The notes under the pieces: model-generated
Database searches by the model: none
The model's input: the letters and a program-made list of their open reading frames with translations, nothing else
What the model was told of the DNA's origin: nothing
Position numbers and translations under genes: made by a program
Shown: positions 22,770-22,840 of the stretch, piece after piece
How positions within the stretch are numbered: position 1 is the first letter of the stretch
Layout: each line of letters opens with the position of its first letter
DNA from: Victivallales bacterium
GTDB lineage: Bacteria; Verrucomicrobiota; Lentisphaeria; Victivallales; Victivallaceae
Assembly (NCBI GenBank): GCA_030634125.1
Contig: DAOWBJ010000002.1
Coordinates: forward strand, 1 to 22,840
Length of the DNA: 22,840 nucleotides
Direction: 5' to 3'

Positions 22770-22840
22770 ATGAAAACCAAAAGAAGCAGAAAAAGTCGCA
22801 AGTTGTTCATTGTGAGTAATTTCACACTCATTGAATTGCT
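22770..22840 (+). CDS. Prepilin-type (pseudopilin) protein, N-terminus only
   Basis: The gene runs off the window after 23 complete codons. The leader is strongly basic (seven Lys/Arg in the first 11 residues) and ends at the type IV prepilin motif: SNFTLIEL, with the conserved glutamate five residues after the presumed cut. The residue before the cut is Asn where most prepilins have Gly. From memory, Lentisphaerae proteins often show such FTLIELL starts with variable residues there. An AAGGAG ribosome site lies 7 bases before the ATG. These proteins are probably exported by a type II secretion-like or pilus system; their function is unknown. It is one of the main clues to the organism's phylum. 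Confidence 0.85.
   Translation, partial: MKTKRSRKSRKLFIVSNFTLIEL

Overview
The window reads as a chromosomal segment from a moderately AT-rich bacterium, most likely of the Lentisphaerota (PVC group). Indications are a prepilin-type leader ending in FTLIEL at the right edge (proteins of this kind are abundant in Lentisphaerae), a UroD-superfamily gene next to a ROK regulator, a Mur ligase plus LolCD-type export genes (diderm envelope), and many small palindromic repeats. The phylum is an inference; no rRNA is present.

Layout. 1-1355 (+): a MurC-like Mur ligase, cut by the window edge. 1361-1897: two ~170-bp copies of one GC-rich repeat in inverted orientation around a centre with a promoter and a 25-codon hydrophobic ORF. 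1910-4959 (+): split cobalamin-dependent methionine synthase, as a stand-alone reactivation domain followed by a three-domain MetH core. 4961-5153: a fragment of the same GC-rich repeat, then a row of six small hairpins. 5217-7004 (+): a nucleotidyltransferase-HEPN fusion and an AT-rich helical protein of unknown function, a possible defence or toxin-antitoxin-like pair. 7011-7647: a decayed antitoxin/ParE-like module lying between two copies of the lolC 5' end. 7611-9630 (+): lolC-lolD, closed by a terminator.

9647-14016 (-): carA-carB, carbamoyl-phosphate synthase. 14254-14778 (+): an orphan HigA-type antitoxin with its own promoter and operator, whose 3' part is extended in frame by three hairpin-forming segments. 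14935-20721 (-): ROK regulator, SDR dehydrogenase broken by one in-frame TGA, intracellular GH20-like glycosidase, and a two-gene thiamine-diphosphate E1 (alpha and beta) with no E2 or E3 nearby. This looks like a sugar-utilisation locus. 21454-22485 (+): a UroD-superfamily protein transcribed divergently. 22770-22840 (+): start of a pseudopilin.

The most interesting non-coding structure lies between the ROK and UroD genes. It is a ~465-bp symmetric element with 21-bp imperfect terminal inverted repeats, eight copies of an 18-bp motif, and an identical 13-bp direct repeat on each side. Just outside it, the two divergent promoters share a nearly identical 23-nt block covering the -35 box and spacer, a candidate ROK operator linking both transcription units.
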